The notes beneath the pieces are model-generated. The model was not told the DNA's origin, ran no database searches, and saw only the letters and a program-made list of their open reading frames with translations. The translations under genes were made by a program, and so were the position numbers. A DNA stretch of 64,000 nt from Hyperoodon ampullatus (lineage: Eukaryota > Chordata > Mammalia > Artiodactyla > Ziphiidae): NCBI GenBank assembly GCA_949752795.1, contig OX457064.1, positions 37,444,368-37,508,367 on the forward strand. Direction: 5' to 3'. Of the stretch, positions 25,006 through 35,886 are shown one piece after another. The first letter of the stretch is position 1; each line of letters starts with the position of its first letter.

Positions 25006-25387
25006 ATTCTGGCTTTTAGATCCAAGGAACAAAAAAGCTTCAGGGGCAAATCGTCTCCTTTTGTCACTTGGTAGAACATGGACCAATGGATTCTCTGTTA
25101 ATATATTTATAAGGTTCAACAGTAGTTTCTATTTTACTGAAAATCAAAGTTACTTTCTCACTGTGACAAATACCTCACATTCTTTTTCACAATTGAAAAG
25201 CTTTTTATTTACATGAATCCTTTGTCACAAAATTAAAACCCATCTATTTTAGCAAGTTAAACATGTGTTTGTGAATAAGGTTCCAGTCTCTGTGTTTTTC
25301 CTAAATTTCTTTTGAATGTTAGGTCTTCTGATCCTTCAATCACACTGCTCACTATCAGCAATTGCAGAAACATCATCATCATCATTG
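25005..25387. other. Unique-looking interval with a short CAT run
   Basis: A+T-rich; a 'catcatcatcatcatt' run lies at about 25372-25387. No gene seen. Confidence 0.4.
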
Positions 25388-25965
25388 TATTAGTTAGGGA
25401 CCACTCAGGGAAACAGAACCCATGCGAGGTAATTCAATAGAGTAACATGGCAGAATTACTTGAAAAATGTTGGAAGAGACAAAAGAGAAAACAGAGGAAG
25501 GTGAGGTAACCCAGAGATTTAACAAGTGCTACTGCCTCAAAGGATCAAAGTGACAAAGAGAAGGCATGTTATGCTAGAGCCCAGAAGCTGGGTTTGGCAT
25601 AAGGGAACCAGAAACCCAGGCGGCCACCAAGGTGCCACCCTTAGTGGGGACAAGGCCAGAGCTGTGAGATTAGATCTGGGACCATGGAGAAAATGCAGCC
25701 ATTTGGATAGATATGGAGCCATGGAGGGAAGAGCTTCTTGGAGAGAGAGAAGGGGTCAAGGTGGGAGCTCTTGCATCTGTCCTTCTCCACCCAGTACTGC
25801 CACCCAGTACTGTCCATCTCCGCCCAGTACTTCCCACTGGTTGAACCTAAGAAGGAAACAGGTGGCAAAGGAGCCTGGGAAATGATGTTTGCCAGCATCA
25901 GCCCAAAGAAAAACAGCAGAGCAGGGGAAGGGCAGTGGAATTGTCACCAGGGCTAACACATGGTA
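25388..25965. repeat. Possible old LTR or MER element, unassigned
   Basis: Begins with 'gtattagttagggaccactc' followed by 'gggaaacagaaccca', a start shared by many mammalian interspersed copies. It is unusually G+C-rich for the window. Three 'cccagtact' units sit at 25790, 25803 and 25823. Several short open frames on both strands have no domain. The call rests on the left end only. Confidence 0.35.
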
Positions 25966-26489
25966 AACTCTTCTGAGGAAGTTAAGTAAGCCAGATTTCA
26001 GTCAGGCTGCATTTTAGCAACTCTGTAAAAAGATCTGGTAGAAGTTAGACCTACTATATAAACTTAGCTTTACTGATGATTTTGGAATATTATTATCCAT
26101 GGGGTCTATGATTCTTACAGACTAGCTATAACAACTGAGCAAGACCAAGGAACAGAGAAATAGGCAGAAGTTTCACTGTGAACGCTCTCAGGTGGGGAAA
26201 ACTGGAATGAGTCCCTGGTGACACAGCCATCCTCCAGCTCTGCTCCTGCTGGAGGACCTTCTGTGGATGTGTCTACATTTTCTAATGCACTACTGTTTCA
26301 CTCCGTTAAGGGGAAACATACCATCAACCACCACCAAATATCAAGAAAATTAAAATCTTGTCTATTCTAAAATGGTAACATGTTCTATTGGCTTCATCGT
26401 AGATTAAGTCAAACAAAAGAAAGGAGAAGGAAGGTGCCAGGATGGGTCAGGTTGAAGGACAGAGAGAAGCTACAGTCTATTCAGTATCT
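25966..26489. other. No gene recognised
   Basis: Mixed composition; may continue the unassigned repeat to the left. Confidence 0.3.
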
Positions 26490-26640
26490 CCTCTGGGGTC
26501 AGGCTATGGGCTGGTACTTGCCATTGGCTAACTTGTTTAATCCTTACAACAACTTTGAGAGGTAAGAATTTTTGTTCCAAGTTTACAGATGGCAAAACTA
26601 TGAAACAAAGAGGCTGAGCATCTTCAGATGTCCCTCAGTG
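26490..26640 (-). repeat. MIR fragment
   Basis: 'tgtttaatccttacaacaac' and 'agtttacagatggcaaaact', followed by 'aaacaaagaggctgagc', match an inverted MIR core. Confidence 0.6.
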
Positions 26641-27704
26641 AGTGTGGGATGAAGAGGACTGTTGATACTCCTTTCTAAAAGCCAACTTCTTTCTGCTACA
26701 CCAAGGATGTTTCTGTAATTTTATAGTCTTTAATCTTTTTCTTATACTAAAAAGATTCTTTTTTACTTCAAACAAAATAAAATTACTAAGTCTAAGGAGA
26801 ACATCTCTTCCAGCATCTATGTAATCACTAGGCAAGGGCATGTAGTGCTTGGCAAAAAGGGACAGGAAGAAAAGCAGCCAAAAATTTAGGAGATATTCAA
26901 ATTGTTCCCTCTTACATATTCTTACAGAATAAGATCACAGTTGTGTCAATATGCATAATGAAAGTGAGAATAGAAATCTGTAGTGATAAGAAAAAAAAAT
27001 TCAATGTAATCTGAGGAAGTAAACTTACAAGTACTAAAATCAAGAAATTATAATCTAGAGATTCACAGGCCAAAGAGTAAGTAAGCCAAGTGTTTTTTCC
27101 CTCTATGTTTTTGACTAAATATAAAAATAGGGATATTTAGTATATCTATATCTTAGCATACAGTGAACCAGTAGGTAGAATTTCACTAGTTACCATATCC
27201 TTACCTTGACATTACAGTGCACACGTGCCCCCTTTATTCATTTATTCCATGCCCGCCAATCTATATTTATTAAATTTCCTACAACCTCCACTGGATGTCC
27301 ACTTGGCATCTCACACAACACACTTGAACCATGACTGTGCTACGTGGGGGGGATATAAAGTACTAATATAGGTATCTATTCCCAAGGAACTTTCAATCTA
27401 GCACAGCAGTTCCCAACTTTCTCCTTCGTGGTGCTCTTAGCATCTCAGTAATTTTTTTTAAACTACACTCCTAAGCCAAAAGAAATACCTATTGATTGAG
27501 TTTACTGAGTTGCCAGCTCCAAACAACTTAATAACTATTTATGCCCTAACAACCTAACACATTTTGGGCTCTGCACAACTTCTCAAACCTTAGATTAGAT
27601 TCTGTACTCCCTTCAGCTGGTAGTGCACGTGGTGTTTGGCAGATGTCTTTGTGTGTTTATTCAAAATTGGAAATGTTGATTGACTCACTTATTCCTTCCA
27701 TCAA
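26641..27704. other. No gene recognised
   Basis: A+T-rich. At about 27405-27600 'cagcagttcccaactttctc' resembles the terminal repeat of a hAT-type MER element, but the far end is unclear. A G run of seven lies near 27346. Confidence 0.35.
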
Positions 27705-27922
27705 ACCCGTGAATTTCAAACAGGGGTAATTTTGCACTCTAAGGGACATTTGGCAATGTCTGGACACATTTTTGATTGTCACAACTGAGAGCAGTGTATC
27801 CTACTGTCTTCTATTGGGTGCATCACTGCTAAACATTCTGCAATGTACAGAGCAACCCCTAGAACAAGAAATCTCCAGCTCCAAAGGTCTGCAGGGCCAA
27901 AGTTGAGAACCTCTGCACTAAA
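27705..27922 (+). mobile_element. MER20 (hAT-Charlie) copy
   Basis: 'gggacatttggcaatgtctg', 'catttttgattgtcacaact', 'tgctaaacattctgcaatgt' and the closing 'aaagttgagaacctctgc' follow MER20 from end to end, with no coding content. Confidence 0.85.
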
Positions 27923-28639
27923 CCTACAGTTCCCAAACTTACAGTTTCCCATGTGGACCCACAGGGTGCTATGGTAGATTTCAAATTTTGAATAGCAGAA
28001 CAGGGGAATGCATGAATGAATGAACAGGTCTGCATGCTGTGCCACACGAGTACAGAGGGAAAAAAACACGTAAGTCTGAATGGGGTGGTGGCTTAGAGAA
28101 AGCTTCCTACAGCAGCTGATGCTTTACGTCAGTCTTGAGGAGAAGACAAAAGGAGAAAGTGAAGAAGAGCTCTCCAAGTTAGGAAAATGGGTTGGCGGGT
28201 CAAAGCTCAGCAGGGTGAATGAAGCAGCAAGGTTTGTTCGGGAAACTGTAAGCAGGCCAGCAGAGCTGGGGTACTGGGCAGCAGTCCTCAGTCCTTTCAT
28301 GTCTCCACTCATGCAAATTCACTGTTCATACGTCCAAGAGAATCTTCCCTGTGGTTCTCAAATACAGATAATGCCCCTCTATTTATCGTGTATCAGGATT
28401 TCATAATGCGTGGGTGTTGGGAAACTGGGAAGGAAACCTAGGGAGAATAAACGGCTAGATAAGTAGGCAGAGGGGTTGCCAAAAAAGTAACTTTAAAAGG
28501 TAAGTGTTTAATGTATGCATGCTACTGCACACCTAAAGATTTTTTAATGTCTATCTTGAAAGCGAGGGAGGCATTCTGAACCAGGAATTGCCCTACAGCA
28601 TTTGTCCAGTTTTATAAATATTATTTGAAAATGTGATAC
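27923..28639. other. No gene recognised
   Basis: The part at 28010-28280 ('gaatgcatgaatgaatgaac', then a purine-rich stretch) may be a worn LINE. The plus-strand frame 28080-28406 shows no domain. Confidence 0.35.
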
Positions 28640-29060
28640 CTACTTAATACATGACACGATGAGTTATTTCGTCATTCTCCTATTATTGAGTTTTTAGAGT
28701 TGCTTCTAATTTTTGCCATCATAAATAACAGAGTAATCAACATACTTCTTTATTAATTTTTGAGCACATTACTCCCTCAGGGTAAATTTCTAGAACTAGA
28801 TTTACTGTTAAAGCCTATAAATATTTTAAAGCTCTAATATGTGTTGCCAGGTGATCCTCCAGAAAGAATATAGCCGCACATTCTCCCAACAGTTTACAGG
28901 TGTCTTTCTGCTATACAATTACCGATAGAGTATTTTTTAAAGCTTTCCAACTTTAATAGATTTAAATAGTACATCAGGATGCCTCTTAAAATTTTTCTGG
29001 ATTATTAATGATGTTGAACATTATTTCATCTATTTATTGTCACTTCAGTATCTCCCTTTT
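28640..29060 (-). repeat. Old L1 fragment
   Basis: 'catcataaataacagagtaa', 'agggtaaatttctagaacta', 'tgttgccaggtgatcctcca' and 'cattctcccaacagtttaca' follow the antisense L1ME-type 3' region. Confidence 0.65.
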
Positions 29061-29149
29061 GAAATTGTCTGCACACATCCTTTGGAAAGAAGAATCAAGA
29101 GTTTCCTGTATGGTACAAATATTGCTAACATTTAACACTGTTCATTTAT

Positions 29150-29361
29150 TACTGCAAACACTTATTAACTTAAGCATACTATGTGTCAGGAAGTGTTCTA
29201 AATGTTTTACATGTATTGATATTAATTCATTTAATCATCACAACAGTCATATGAAGGGGGTTTTATGACTATATTTACAGGTGGAGAAAGTAAGGTGTAG
29301 AGAAATTAGTACCTTGATCAAGTTAACACAGTTGTATTAAAGGAGAGAGCTAAGATTTGCC
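29150..29361 (-). repeat. MIR copy interrupted on its right by a SINE
   Basis: 'catactatgtgtcaggaagt', 'ttaattcatttaatcatcac', 'actatatttacaggtggaga' and 'cttgatcaagttaacacagt' give an inverted MIR. The CHR SINE begins just after it. Confidence 0.75.
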
Positions 29362-29369
29362 TCACATAT

Positions 29370-29575
29370 TTTTTTTTTTTTTTGCGGTACGCAGGCCTCT
29401 CACTGTTGTGGCCTCTCCTGTTGCGGAGCACAGGCTCTGGACGCGCAGGCTCGGCAGCCATGGCTCACGGGCCTAGCCGCTCTTGGCATGTGGGATCTTC
29501 CCGGACCGGGGCACGAACCCGTGTCCCCTGCATCGGCAGGCGGACTCTCAACCACTGCGCCACCAGGGAAGCCCA
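29370..29575 (-). repeat. CHR-2-type SINE
   Basis: T tail at 29370-29383, then 'gcggtacgcaggcctctcac' through to 'caccagggaagccca'. The eight-base TCACATAT lies at both sides (29362-29369 and 29576-29583). Confidence 0.95.
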
Positions 29576-29671
29576 TCACATATGCTATTAATTCCTCTGG
29601 AGGAGAAGATCTGAGGGAGAAAATGTGTTGAATTTGTATGTGTTTACTTTCATAAGCCTCTAGAATATTTA

Positions 29672-29893
29672 AGTTGCTGGTTCTCAACTGGGGATGATAT
29701 TGTTCCCTAGGAGACATCTGGCCATTTCTGGAGACATTTTTGATGATCACAATTGAGGAGGTAGGGGTGATACTTGCATCTAATGGACAGAGGCCCAGAA
29801 TACTGTTAAACATCCTGCAATGTAGAGGACAGCCCACCCACAACAAAAACTGGCCAACCCAAAATGTCAGTAGTACTGAGGCTGGGAACCTCC
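29672..29893 (+). mobile_element. Second MER20 copy
   Basis: 'ggttctcaactggggatgat', 'ggagacatttttgatgatca', 'tgttaaacatcctgcaatgt' and 'ctgaggctgggaacctcc' are in MER20 order. Same orientation as the copy about 2 kb to the left. Confidence 0.85.
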
Positions 29894-30855
29894 ATCTAAA
29901 TGGATATATTTAATATGGAGTCTGGAACTCAGAAAAGTGGTCTAGGTCAGAGAGAAAGATTTGGCATAAACAATATAGAGGCACACCATAAAACGGTTAT
30001 ATTTTCATGGATCATTGTGAACGTATGCTGTTATCTACATCTCTGTTCACTGGTAGCTTGCATCAAAATTGTTATTAAGCTTTCAGAATTAAATAGACTA
30101 GAAAAATTGAACATTTAGCCACATATAATTCATTTATAGAGCACCCTTGTTTTGCAGTAATTGTACAGAGAAATTAGAATTCCTGTTTTTGTTCCAACAA
30201 AAATAATGCAAAACAAAATCCCATATAATTAATTGTTATGTTTGTCACCAAAATGCTTGCAAGCAAATGGGTCATTGCTGAGTAACACAAAATGGAATTA
30301 TTTCAGACAAATTAGGCAATTCCAACAATAAGAAACACAAAATTAAGGAAATAATGTATTAGAACTACAAGCACATCGTGAGCAAACTAAGAGACAATTA
30401 AGCCACACTTAAAACCATTAGCTAATGAGCCACCTCGTAAAAGGACTATTGCCATATCTATGGACGTGTCTATGGACAAGGCAAGGCACGCTTAGTGGTT
30501 CAAAGAGTTTCTTCAGGAACTTAATCAGGAACTTAACTGCTACTTTTGCTATTTGGAATCTTGGCTGGCACGCCTGGCTGCCAAGGTCATGTTCTGCTGG
30601 CAGGAAGCAAAGTAACAGGCCCTCATCCATGCACGTTAGCAACGAGCAGGGTGCCAAACGGAGGGCATGGCAAAGGCTATTTGCTTCCAGAAAAAAAAAA
30701 GTGTGTTCTAAGTAGTTGTATTTTAAAGTAGTTTTTTTCACAAAAATCAGGGTTTCTTGGATAGCTGAAACATTTCATGCTTATTTCCAGCTTAAAAAAA
30801 AAAAAGAAACAAACCATGACTATCAACGCCATGTATTTTAGTGGGGTGGGGTGTA
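29894..30855. other. Unassigned interval
   Basis: The segment at 30420-30690 is richer in G+C and stays open on both strands for about 100 codons, but neither translation resembles a known protein. 'aggaacttaa' is doubled at about 30513 and 30526. Confidence 0.35.
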
Positions 30856-31090
30856 TGCTCTGGCATGAGGCACCTGGATTCAAACCCTGGTTCTACTACT
30901 TACCAGCTGTACGATCTTAGGCATGTTATTTCATTGTCTGACAACTCAGTTTCTTTCTCTCTAAATTGAGGGAAATAATAGTACCTATCTCCTAGGGTTC
31001 CTGTAAGGATCATGTTGTTAATACATGTAAAGTCTTTATAAGAGTTTTACTATACTAAATGCTCATTAATATTGGTTATTTTAATACAAT
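30856..31090 (+). repeat. MIR SINE, nearly full length
   Basis: 'ggattcaaaccctggttcta', 'acttaccagctgtacgatct', 'ataatagtacctatctccta' and 'ctcattaatattggttattt' run in MIR order on the plus strand. Confidence 0.85.
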
Positions 31091-31095
31091 TTTTG

Positions 31096-31455
31096 TCTTA
31101 GTCTGCCTGGACTGCTGTAACAAAATACCACAGGCTGGGTGACTTAAACAACAAACATTTATTTCTTATAGTTATGAAGGATGAGAAGTCCAAGATCAAG
31201 GTCCCAGTGTCTGGTGACAGCTCTCTCCCTGGTTTGCAGACAGCTGCTTTCTTGTTTTACTCTTACGTGGTGGAGAGAAAAAGAGCAGGATCCCTGCTCT
31301 CCTTTTACAAGGGCACTAATCCTTTCATGAGGACCTACACTCATGACCTCTTCTAAACCTAATTACCTCACAAGGCCCCACCTTCTAATAAGATTACCTT
31401 GCGGGTTTTTAGGCCTTCAACATATAAATTTAGGGAGACAAAAATATGTACTATA
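31096..31455 (-). mobile_element. MLT1-type LTR (ERVL-MaLR), solo
   Basis: Read antisense: 'gtctgcctggactgctgtaa', 'caaaataccacaggctgggt', 'agaagtccaagatcaaggtc', 'acaagggcactaatcctttc' and 'ctaattacctcacaaggccc' follow an MLT1-class LTR. No internal viral sequence or second LTR is beside it, so it is a solo LTR without coding content. It abuts the MIR on its left. Confidence 0.75.
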
Positions 31456-31689
31456 AATTTTTGAAACAAAAAAATATTATGGTGTTTAAATGTTCCTTTC
31501 CTAAATATAATAGTCTGAAACCACAGACAAGGAATCTCTTTTCAAAGTTCTATGTACCTCCTTCGTCAAAATTCCCTATTCATCTAAGGATGTTGACATC
31601 TCCTCTAAACTTAGGTCATGATAATTCACTTTGTTTAATATAGTACATTATCTTGAAATATTTTGTAAATATTTATGCCATTTAACTCC
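31456..31689. other. Short unassigned interval
   Basis: A+T-rich; nothing recognised. Confidence 0.35.
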
Positions 31690-31870
31690 TCGTAAGCATA
31701 TGCCCTGATTCCTCACAAGAATTTTTTTATAATATATATTGGCCTATCTTGGAATAAGGACCTGTTTTAATACCTAGAACATGTCCAGTTCTTGTGTACC
31801 TCCAAGCCTCAGCACAGTGTCCAACACATCACTGAGATTCAATGAATATTTGTTAAATGAAAGAACAAAA
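31690..31870 (+). repeat. L2-like LINE 3' end
   Basis: 'ttgtgtacctccaagcctca', 'gcacagtgtccaacacatca' and 'tcaatgaatatttgttaaat' mark the end of an L2-type 3' UTR. Confidence 0.55.
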
Positions 31871-31986
31871 ATATTTAATAAGGTTTTGTCACTTTGATGA
31901 TGCTCATGTTATATAATAAGAAACAAGGCTCTAACTTTATAATCTATAATTTTTTTCTTGTACTCTATAGTATATCCTTCCCATTC

Positions 31987-32007
31987 AATTTTCTTTCTTT
32001 CTTTCTT
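31987..32007. repeat. Short (TTTC)n tract
   Basis: Four to five TTTC units beside the left edge of the L1 fragment. Confidence 0.8.
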
Positions 32008-32102
32008 TCTGTTTTATTTTTTAAATTGACATGTGGTAAAATTGACTCCTTTGGTATGTAGGTCTAAGAATTTTAGCACATGTATAGATTAATATAACTA
32101 TA

Positions 32103-32421
32103 GGAGATTGGGATTGACATATACACACTACTATGTATAAGACAGATAACTAATAAGAACCTGCTGTATAAAAAATAAATAAATGAAATTGAAGCTTCTA
32201 ATAAATGTTTAAAAAAAAAAGAACCTACTGTATAGCACAGGGAACTATACTCAATACTCTGTAATGGCCTATATGGGAAAAGAATCTAAAAATGACTGGA
32301 TATATGTATAACTGATTCACTTTGCTGTACAGCAGAAACTAACACAACATAGTAAATCAACTATACTCCAATAAAAAATTAATTAAAAAATCTTAAATGC
32401 ATATTTCTAAATGAAAAAAAA
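32103..32421 (+). mobile_element. 5'-truncated cetartiodactyl L1 3' end
   Basis: 'ttgacatatacacactacta', 'tatagcacagggaactatac', 'ctgtaatggcctatatggga', 'tgattcactttgctgtacag' and 'atcaactatactccaataaa' are the standard L1 3' end of this clade. AACTATA lies at 32096-32102 and 32422-32428. The tail carries about 20 extra bases ('atgcatatttctaaatg') before a second A run, as in a 3' transduction. A 49-base insertion interrupts it at 32171. Confidence 0.85.
32171..32219 (+). mobile_element. Tiny retro-insertion with A tail
   Basis: About 49 bases that begin with an A/T-rich 'aaaaataaataaatg' piece, contain AATAAA followed five bases later by a pure A run, and are flanked by AGAACCTGCTGTATA (32156-32170) and its one-mismatch copy (32220-32234). 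It breaks the L1 consensus exactly at the duplicated site. Confidence 0.75.
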
Positions 32422-32548
32422 AACTATAATCACAATCAGGATACAAAATAGGTGCATTACCCCAAAAAACTCTCTTATGCTCCACTTACACCAACCACTG
32501 GCAACCACTGATCTGTCCTCTGTCACTGAAGTTTTACTTTTTAATGTT

Positions 32549-32965
32549 AAAAAAATTTTTTTTAACTTTTTATTTTGGAATAATTTCAGATGTGCAGAAA
32601 AGTTGTCAAGATAATACACTGAGTTCCCATATATGCTTCTCCCAGCTTCCCCTAATGTTAACATCTTACATAACCATAGGATGTTTGTCAAAACTAAGAA
32701 ATTAATATTGCTACAATACTATGAACTAAACTACAGATTTTATTTGGATTTCATCAGTTTCCCATTAACATCCTTTTAACTGTTCAAGATCCAGTCCAGG
32801 TCCCAAGTTACATTTAGTGGCTGGGTCTACTTAATCTCTCTGATGTGTGCCATTGTCCAGTCTTCCCTGGTTTTTCATGATCTTCATGCTTTTTAAAGAT
32901 TACTGCTCAACTATTTTGTAGACTGTTCCTCAAATTGAGTTTGTCTGATTTTTTATTTTTTTTTT
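32549..32965 (-). repeat. Old L1 3' UTR
   Basis: 'tttttattttggaataattt', 'agcttcccctaatgttaaca', 'catcttacataaccatagga', 'actacagattttatttggat' and 'ccagtccaggtcccaagtta' are the conserved antisense 3' UTR blocks of old L1 elements. Confidence 0.75.
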
Positions 32966-33199
32966 GCATTATTAGAATGAGGATATGAATTTTGGGGAAG
33001 AACATGAAGAGGTGAAATACCCTTTTCATCACATCCACCTAAGTATAGGAGACCCTCATACTTATCACTAGTGAGGTCCACCTTGATCACTTGGGTAAGG
33101 AGGTTTCTGCCTGGTTTCTCCACTGTAACATTACTCTTTTCCACTTTCTGTACTCCATTCACTGAGACAGCCATTGAGTCACTAATTTAACATTCGTAT
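32966..33199. other. Short unassigned interval
   Basis: A minus-strand open frame (32953-33174) has no recognisable domain. Confidence 0.3.
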
Positions 33200-33425
33200 T
33201 ATGACTAACTATTGCAAACCTAATTTATCCACAACCCTATCATGCGAAAGGTGCTTTCCATTTCACCACATACACCAGACAAGTACTATCATCCTGATTT
33301 TATATGAGAATTGAGGCTTGCTGGAATTAAATAGTGCTTAATTAGTAAGAGGTGGAAGTAAAATTCAAGTCCATGAATATCTGATTCTGAAACACGTGCT
33401 CTGACCTTACCAGACTGTCCTTTCA
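33200..33425 (-). repeat. MIR fragment
   Basis: 'catcctgattttatatgaga', 'gtaagaggtggaagtaaaat' and 'ctgaaacacgtgctctgacc' follow an inverted MIR. Confidence 0.6.
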
Positions 33426-35085
33426 TCTACCCCAAAATAAGTGTCAACAAAAGTGAAGCAATTTATTCCTTTCACTAAGTATGCAAGTCTTATATTTTAC
33501 CTTTCCAACTCAACATACCAACATACTTGAACTAGCGTGTTTATTTCATAAGGCTGTGGCTGAGCTATGTGGTGATTAGCAAACTGATAGGACCTGTCAT
33601 CCATGGGGATACCAGACAACAAAGATAAAACATCACCAAACCTGGGAGAGGATGACTATGGGGAAAGAGAGATCCCATGGGAGAATGAAAGTGAATGGAA
33701 GACCAGAAGAGAAATTCAGAGGGTGAATGCCAGAGAAGTACAGAAAATAATAGCAGAGAACTGTCAGGGGAAAAGATATTATAGTTCTTTTCTCTCCGTA
33801 CGATCAAGGCTATAGGGGAATGAGTGGCCTGATAGCTTGCAGAGCACAGCACAGAGCAGAGATCATTCCAGGCACTGAAAGCACAGCCTTAGAGTTACAG
33901 AGGGACTTGAGGTGCCACCCGCCCATCAGCTGAGGCCTTAAGAAAGATGACAGTCCACCTCTTCAACCTGTGGCTGAAACTGAAATGCTCAATTTCAGGA
34001 TTTGGGCATTTTCAAGACTTGTAAAGTCTGTGGACACTGAATGGTTAAACACTCAGATATTAGCCATGTCTCCCAAACCCTTAACTTTTCCCCCGTACGA
34101 CTTTTAGGTCAGATTGGATTGGACTTGTATTCCCCTCTACACGCAAAGTCCAATGATGTTCCCTCCTATTTAAGGGAATTCCCAGGGCCATCTGGCTTTA
34201 ACTTCCTGTCGCCACTAAATTATTGTTTTCTGCTGCATTTTTCACTTTCATCCATGCCCTGGCATTGATCCTGTTGTTAACATAAATTTTTAAAAAACCA
34301 TTTATCCTTTTGATCCCTATAAAAACAAACCCACTCACTCGTGGACTTTTTGTGGGCATCTGATTTTCTTGTAGAGTTGGGGATAAAGAGTGAAGAAAAA
34401 CCCTGTGAAATATGAATATGCAACAAGTCTATTTTTAGTTCATTGGCTTCGCTCTCCCATTACTTCTCTATCCCTTCTCTGCCTTTTTCTCTCCTTTTCA
34501 TTCATTTACATTCCTCTAGAAATAACAACAACAAATAAATATCCTCCATTCTCCTGGCAGAGAGAACTGGCTCTCTCCTCTACTTGTCCCAAAAGTCTAC
34601 TCCTCAATCTCTTCCACCCTTTTTCAGTTAGAAGATGAGATATCAGGAAAAAGAAGCACAGAGGATAACTTATTCAGGTTACACTTAAAATGTCTGCCCT
34701 ACAATTATTCATGTTAATTTCTGTAGTTGAGCGAAAGTATGTTTTGTCCCATATTTCAGATAATCCCAGGAGGATTAGGAGAATGTAGAAACATGTTGGC
34801 AATAATGATACTTTAGGAAACTAACTTCCAGGAGAAGCTGAGGAAGAGTGCACGCAGATATACTCACAGTGTTTCATGTCAGCATTTATTTCATAATAGG
34901 TGTACGACTTTAAAAAAACTTTTTTTTGAAGCTTCTGTAGCGAGTAGCAACTATATGATTAACTTCATTAATACCTTCACTAGCATATTTCCATGAATTT
35001 TTGGAGGCTTAGGTAGGCTTTTTACTGAGCACTATTAAGTTAACGATCCCCAATTATTAAAATACTTTAACATTCACACGTTTAT
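33426..35085. other. Unassigned interval, one promoter-like spot
   Basis: At 33950-34385 the sequence has the look of a worn LTR: a pyrimidine-rich middle, then TATAAAA at 34318-34324. I cannot match it to a family and see no paired copy. The remainder is unique-looking. Confidence 0.3.
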
Positions 35086-35293
35086 TTTGTTTTTTGTTTT
35101 TTGCGGTACGCAGGCCTCTCACTGTTGTGGTCTCTCCCGTTGCAGAGCACAGGCTCTGGACGCGCAGGCTCAGCAGCCATGGCTCACGGGCCCAGCCGCT
35201 CCGCGACATGTGGGATCTTCCTGGACCGGGGCACGAACCTGTGTCCCCTTCATCGGCAGGCGGACTCTCAACCACTGCGCCACCAGGGAAGCC
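35086..35293 (-). repeat. CHR-2-type SINE
   Basis: The T-rich tail is interrupted by G ('ttttgttttttgtttttt'), followed by 'gcggtacgcaggcctctcac' and ending 'caccagggaagcccc'. The flanks CACACGTTTA and CACACATGTTTTA are an eroded target-site duplication. Confidence 0.93.
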
Positions 35294-35636
35294 CCACACA
35301 TGTTTTAATTAGCACAATAACATCTTGGATATCTAGAATTCTAATCAAATGAATCATTCAGGATGATTTAAATTTCTGTATAGATAAAAGTCAAACACTG
35401 GACCTGAAATAGATTAGCTATTTTAAATGGGAAATCTTTCTTAAATATACACATAATTCTCATGTTCTTAAACAAAACATATTGAATATAACTGATTACT
35501 TCCTCAGTGACTGTGCATCATCTGAAAATTAGATATTTTATTTTTCGTACATATCACACTGTCTTACTGAAGAATATATCATTGTTCCCCAACTCTAAAA
35601 GGTTCTTACTCAGTTTGGGTTCTCCTAACCTAAGTC
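35294..35636. other. Spacer between two opposed SINEs
   Basis: A+T-rich unique-looking DNA, about 340 bases. Confidence 0.45.
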
Positions 35637-35651
35637 AAAAATTGTAGTGCA

Positions 35652-35841
35652 GGGCTTCCCTGGTGACGCAGTGGTTGAGAGTCTGCCTGCTGATGCAGGG
35701 GACGCGGGTTCGTGCCCCGGTCCGGGAAGATCCCACATGTCGCGGAGCGACTGGGCCCGTGAGCCATGGCTGCTGAGCCTGCGCGTCCGGAGCCTGTGCT
35801 CCGCAACGGGAGAGGCCACAGCAGTGAGAGGCCCGTGTACC

Positions 35842-35871
<30 letters not shown>
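35652..35871 (+). repeat. CHR-2-type SINE with long A tail
   Basis: 'gggcttccctggtgacgcag' through 'ggcccgtgtaccgc', then a pure A tail of about 33 bases. A perfect 15-base duplication, AAAAATTGTAGTGCA, flanks it (35637-35651 and 35872-35886). The intact tail and duplication suggest one of the younger insertions here. Confidence 0.97.
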
Positions 35872-35879
<8 letters not shown>

Positions 35880-35886
35880 TAGTGCA

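Larger units (their letters stand above)
32008..32530 (-). repeat. Old L1 3' UTR fragment, split by a younger L1 end
   Basis: The left part (to about 32102, 'aaattgacatgtggtaaaat') and the right part (from about 32422, 'cacaatcaggatacaaaata', 'caaccactggcaaccactga') belong to one antisense L1 3' region. The insertion at 32103-32421 divides it. Confidence 0.65.

Noticed and set aside
24847..25216. Frames rich in Thr-His or Cys-Val repeats
   Set aside because: Pure translation of the AC microsatellite. The frame at 46773-47138 is rejected for the same reason.
30418..30741. Two opposing frames of about 100 codons in a G+C-richer patch
   Set aside because: Both strands being open at once suggests composition rather than coding. 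Neither translation looks like a known protein.
31096..31455. Intact endogenous retrovirus
   Set aside because: Only a solo MaLR-type LTR is present, with no internal region or partner LTR nearby.
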